From Anaeramoeba flamelloides (taxonomy: Eukaryota; Metamonada; Anaeramoebidae), in assembly GCA_027625915.1 (NCBI GenBank), contig JANTQA010000016.1, forward strand, positions 377,001 to 441,000: a stretch of DNA of 64,000 nucleotides, read 5' to 3'. The translations under genes and the position numbers were made by a program. The notes under the pieces are model-generated. The model was not told the origin of the DNA. It was given only the letters and a program-made list of their open reading frames with translations, and searched no databases. Position 1 is the stretch's first letter; each line of letters begins with the position of its first letter. Shown here piece by piece: positions 61,269 through 64,000 of the stretch.

Positions 61269-64000
61269 CTTTGGAGATCAAAAAGGTAAAATAAAGAGAG
61301 AAAGGAGAAAAAATTAAAAATAAGCAAAAAGTGAATGTTAAGAAAACAAGTAAAGAAAAAATAAAAAAAAATATTGCAAAATTTTTTTTCTAGCAAAAAA
61401 AGAAGGAAAAAAAAAAAAAAAAAAAAAAAAAAAGAAAAAAAGAAAAAATTTACTTTGAATGAAAGGATAGAAAAAAATGAATTTAGAACAGTATCATTTT
61501 GCTTTTTAATAAAATTTTGAATTGAAAATAAGCCAAAATAGTAATAACAATGAGAATAACAAAATTTTTTTTTGATAAAAAAGTGCTTGTCAAGAAAAAA
61601 GATTTCCTGAAAATATTTTAGAAAAATTAATCACCAATTTCAAGAATATTTTTGAGTCACTAAAATGCCACAAGAGATGTAACTATTAAAAAATGTAAAA
61701 AGTCAACAAAAAGAGAGAAATAGAAAATATTCTCCAAAAGACGAGTAAAGTATCTAACGATCGATCTTAAGCATTTGTACTTCACAACTCTTGTTTGTTT
61801 GAGAGTTTAAGGTTTTGGAAATGACATTGTTCTCCAACCAAATCACAAAAACCATTTGCGAATTGAGGTAAAAATTTTGTTACCATCTTTCAATTTGTTT
61901 GATTTTTCGACATTTATGTCTTATTTTAAAAGAAAAAAACCATTCTGATTGAGTGGTGATATTTTAATTCAATTTTTGCAGAATTTAATTATTCAAAAAG
62001 AAAAAAGGAACAAAAGGATGAAAGGAATTGGCGACTAGTGTTTGTTTTTTGGTTTATTCTTGATCACTTTGTGAGAAAATATTTTATGAGTCAAGAAAAA
62101 AAAGTTTGTTTCGAATAATCGAAAACAGTTAAGATCAAAAAAGTAATGTTATTGTTCAAAAAATGAAACAATTCAAAGACACTTGGAAAAAATTGTATTT
62201 TTTTGTTTTTAAAAATGTTTTATTGCCCTATTGTTTTCCAAAGTCCAGAAAAAATTTCTCGCTTTTCTTTGAGTCAAATGAAAAGGAGAGAAAATAATAA
62301 AAGTTCCTTGCCAAATAATGTGTAATCTTTCAACAGTCTCCCTCGAATATCTTTTTTTCACAGTTTGAGTCAAAGACAAAAAGAGTGTTGATAAAAAAAA
62401 AAAAAAGATTATTTTACAATTTCAACAGTTTTGTTGCAAATAAAGACAACAAACACCCGAAATTTACCACCAAATCTATTACCAAGAGAAAATTCTTTTT
62501 TGGTTTAATACTTACACTTACAATGAGAGCGCTTTATTCGTAAGAGAGACAATCCACACCTAGACTTTAAATCTATTTTGAAACAAAAAATTCATTTTCG
62601 ATCTCATTCTTTCAGATCTATGAAAGGTTTTTAGAGTTGTTTGGTACCCTTATTTCAAACGGTGAAATTTAATAATAGAACAAGAATTTTTATTCGAGAA
62701 AAAATATAAATGTGCATTTTTCCATGCATTTCCTAGAAAAGATCAACTATTTTAAAAATATTATGATTTTTTCTCGATCTTTTAATTTCCTAAAATCACA
62801 AAAATCAAAATACAATACCATTTTAAAATAAAAGAGTAAATTGGTTCTCTTTTTTATCTGAGGAATCATAGTTTTTGATTTTTGGAATTTGGTGTAAAAA
62901 ACGAATATTTTTTTCTCAAATTTTATGAGCATTAGAATTTTTTTTTAATAAAACCCGAGATGAAATATTAAAACACTGTAACTGATTACCTTTTCAAAAA
63001 TAATAAGTTCAGAAAAGTTTAACACTTGTTTTCAAAATAAAAAGATGGTTTTTTTGTTATAGAAGACTGATACATCAACCGATCATAGAAACCGATAACA
63101 AACACAATTAAATGGTATTGGTTAATTCAAGTTCTATTATTTTAAAAGGAAAATCTAAAAAAATATACAAATTGCAAAATTTATCTCACAAAAATAGAGT
63201 TAATATTCGAGAAAATTTTTCTCAAATAAGTGAAAAAGAAGTAAAAAAAATTGAGAAAATTAAGAAAAATTTTTAACAAATTTCATTATATTTTAAATTT
63301 TACTAAAAAGATCAACGAGTTGAGTTTCAAAATTGATTTGAACTTAGGTATACAACTGGAAAGCAAATTAGATGTTTCATTAGAAGAAGAAAAAAAAAGT
63401 ACTGATTATATTTCGAAAAATGGGTTTTAAACTGATTGTCGGTTTTTTTGAACATTGTTCACTAAAAGATTTTTTTTTGTATTTAACAACAAGAAAAAAT
63501 TTCATGGTAGATCTGCTATATATATATATAACACTATTACCAACCAAGGAACTTGATAATACCAAAAAAACATCTTTGTAGAAAAAACAATTAAATTTGA
63601 ATTTTTTCATACACATCTTATAAATGATAAACAATTTTAAAAATTTTTTAATTTTTTGTGGATCTTTTATGTTTAAAAACACAAAAATCAAAAGACAAGA
63701 CTAATTCAAAATAATTAGCAAATTGGAACTTTTTTTTTGTTAATCTAGGGTTTAGTATTTTGGAATTTGTAATAAAAATAGAAGATTTTTATCTCAGATA
63801 TTTGTAAAGTAATTTTAACATTTATAATAAATTAAAAAAAAAACCTTAGGTAATATTGATCAATAGAAGGTTAAAATATTTTATTTAATAGGGAAAAAAA
63901 AGTCAATTTCTATTTGTGACAGTTTAAACCTATATTTTAAATTATTGTAAGGTTTAGATAAACTGCTGAAATTTATAATAAACTGTTGGATTTTATAATA
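61269..64000. other. Upstream region of the cathepsin gene and right-end repeats
   Basis: The first ~1.3 kb upstream of the protease start (to about 62600) is comparatively complex sequence and likely includes its promoter. A 28-base A run lies at about 61406-61433. A family I repeat (63052-63385) is listed separately. No protein gene is recognised; frames at 62747-62932 and 63380-63691 are low-complexity. Confidence 0.6.
63052..63385 (+). repeat. Family I dispersed repeat, copy 3
   Basis: GAAACCGATAACAAACAC, AATTCAAGTTCTATTATTTT, AAATTTATCTCACAAAAATA, TTTTTAACAAATTTCATT and ACAACTGGAAAGCAAATTAG are in the same order as at 34669 and 38680. Confidence 0.6.

Noticed and set aside
1-64000. tRNA, rRNA, other snRNA, CRISPR, retroelement or viral genes
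   Set aside because: I looked for their typical words on both strands and found none beyond U2. A weak or divergent copy could still be missed by eye.

Overview
The window is nuclear DNA of a very A+T-rich eukaryote (about four-fifths A+T by eye). It has GT-AG introns, a U2 spliceosomal RNA gene, and genes for an SSU-processome WD40 protein, NAC-alpha, APC6/CDC16, TFIIS, a BTB-BACK protein and a secreted cathepsin B. Long A and T runs, K/E/N-rich low-complexity inserts and large non-coding gaps suggest a free-living protist. An anaerobic amoeboflagellate such as Anaeramoeba, or another AT-rich amoeba, would fit, but the species cannot be fixed from sequence alone. All six protein genes whose stop is visible end in TAA, and I saw no sign of a changed genetic code.

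Layout: 1-2106 (-) WDR3/UTP12, running off the left edge; 5438-8471 (+) NAC-alpha, two exons; 19068-22112 (+) a four-exon tandem adenosine deaminase whose second half has lost its catalytic residues; 27748-33539 (-) a BTB-BACK protein with a C-terminal amidotransferase-like domain, split by a 4.27 kb intron; 39298-43852 (+) APC6/CDC16, split by a 3.0 kb intron; 47940-49226 (-) TFIIS, two exons; 50107-50302 (+) U2 snRNA; 60396-61268 (-) cathepsin B-like protease, one exon. The reading frame matches across all seven introns. The genes are unrelated housekeeping loci with no operon-like logic.

The space between genes and inside the long introns is packed with short non-autonomous DNA transposons (MITE-like). 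I recognise at least ten repeat families by terminal inverted repeats (TIRs) or by copies elsewhere in the window. They include five full-length copies of a ~535 bp family, two near-identical ~920 bp copies in opposite orientation, two ~1.36 kb TTAA-flanked copies that each carry the 535 bp element at the same internal site, and a three-deep nest in which a 197 bp element sits in a ~400 bp element that sits in a ~478 bp element. No transposase, retroelement or viral gene was recognised.

Most worth following up: the tandem ADA with a dead second domain, the BTB-BACK-amidotransferase-like fusion with its giant intron, the U2 gene beside introns whose acceptors mostly lack a pyrimidine tract, a ~97 nt hairpin-rich sequence present twice, and the nested MITEs.
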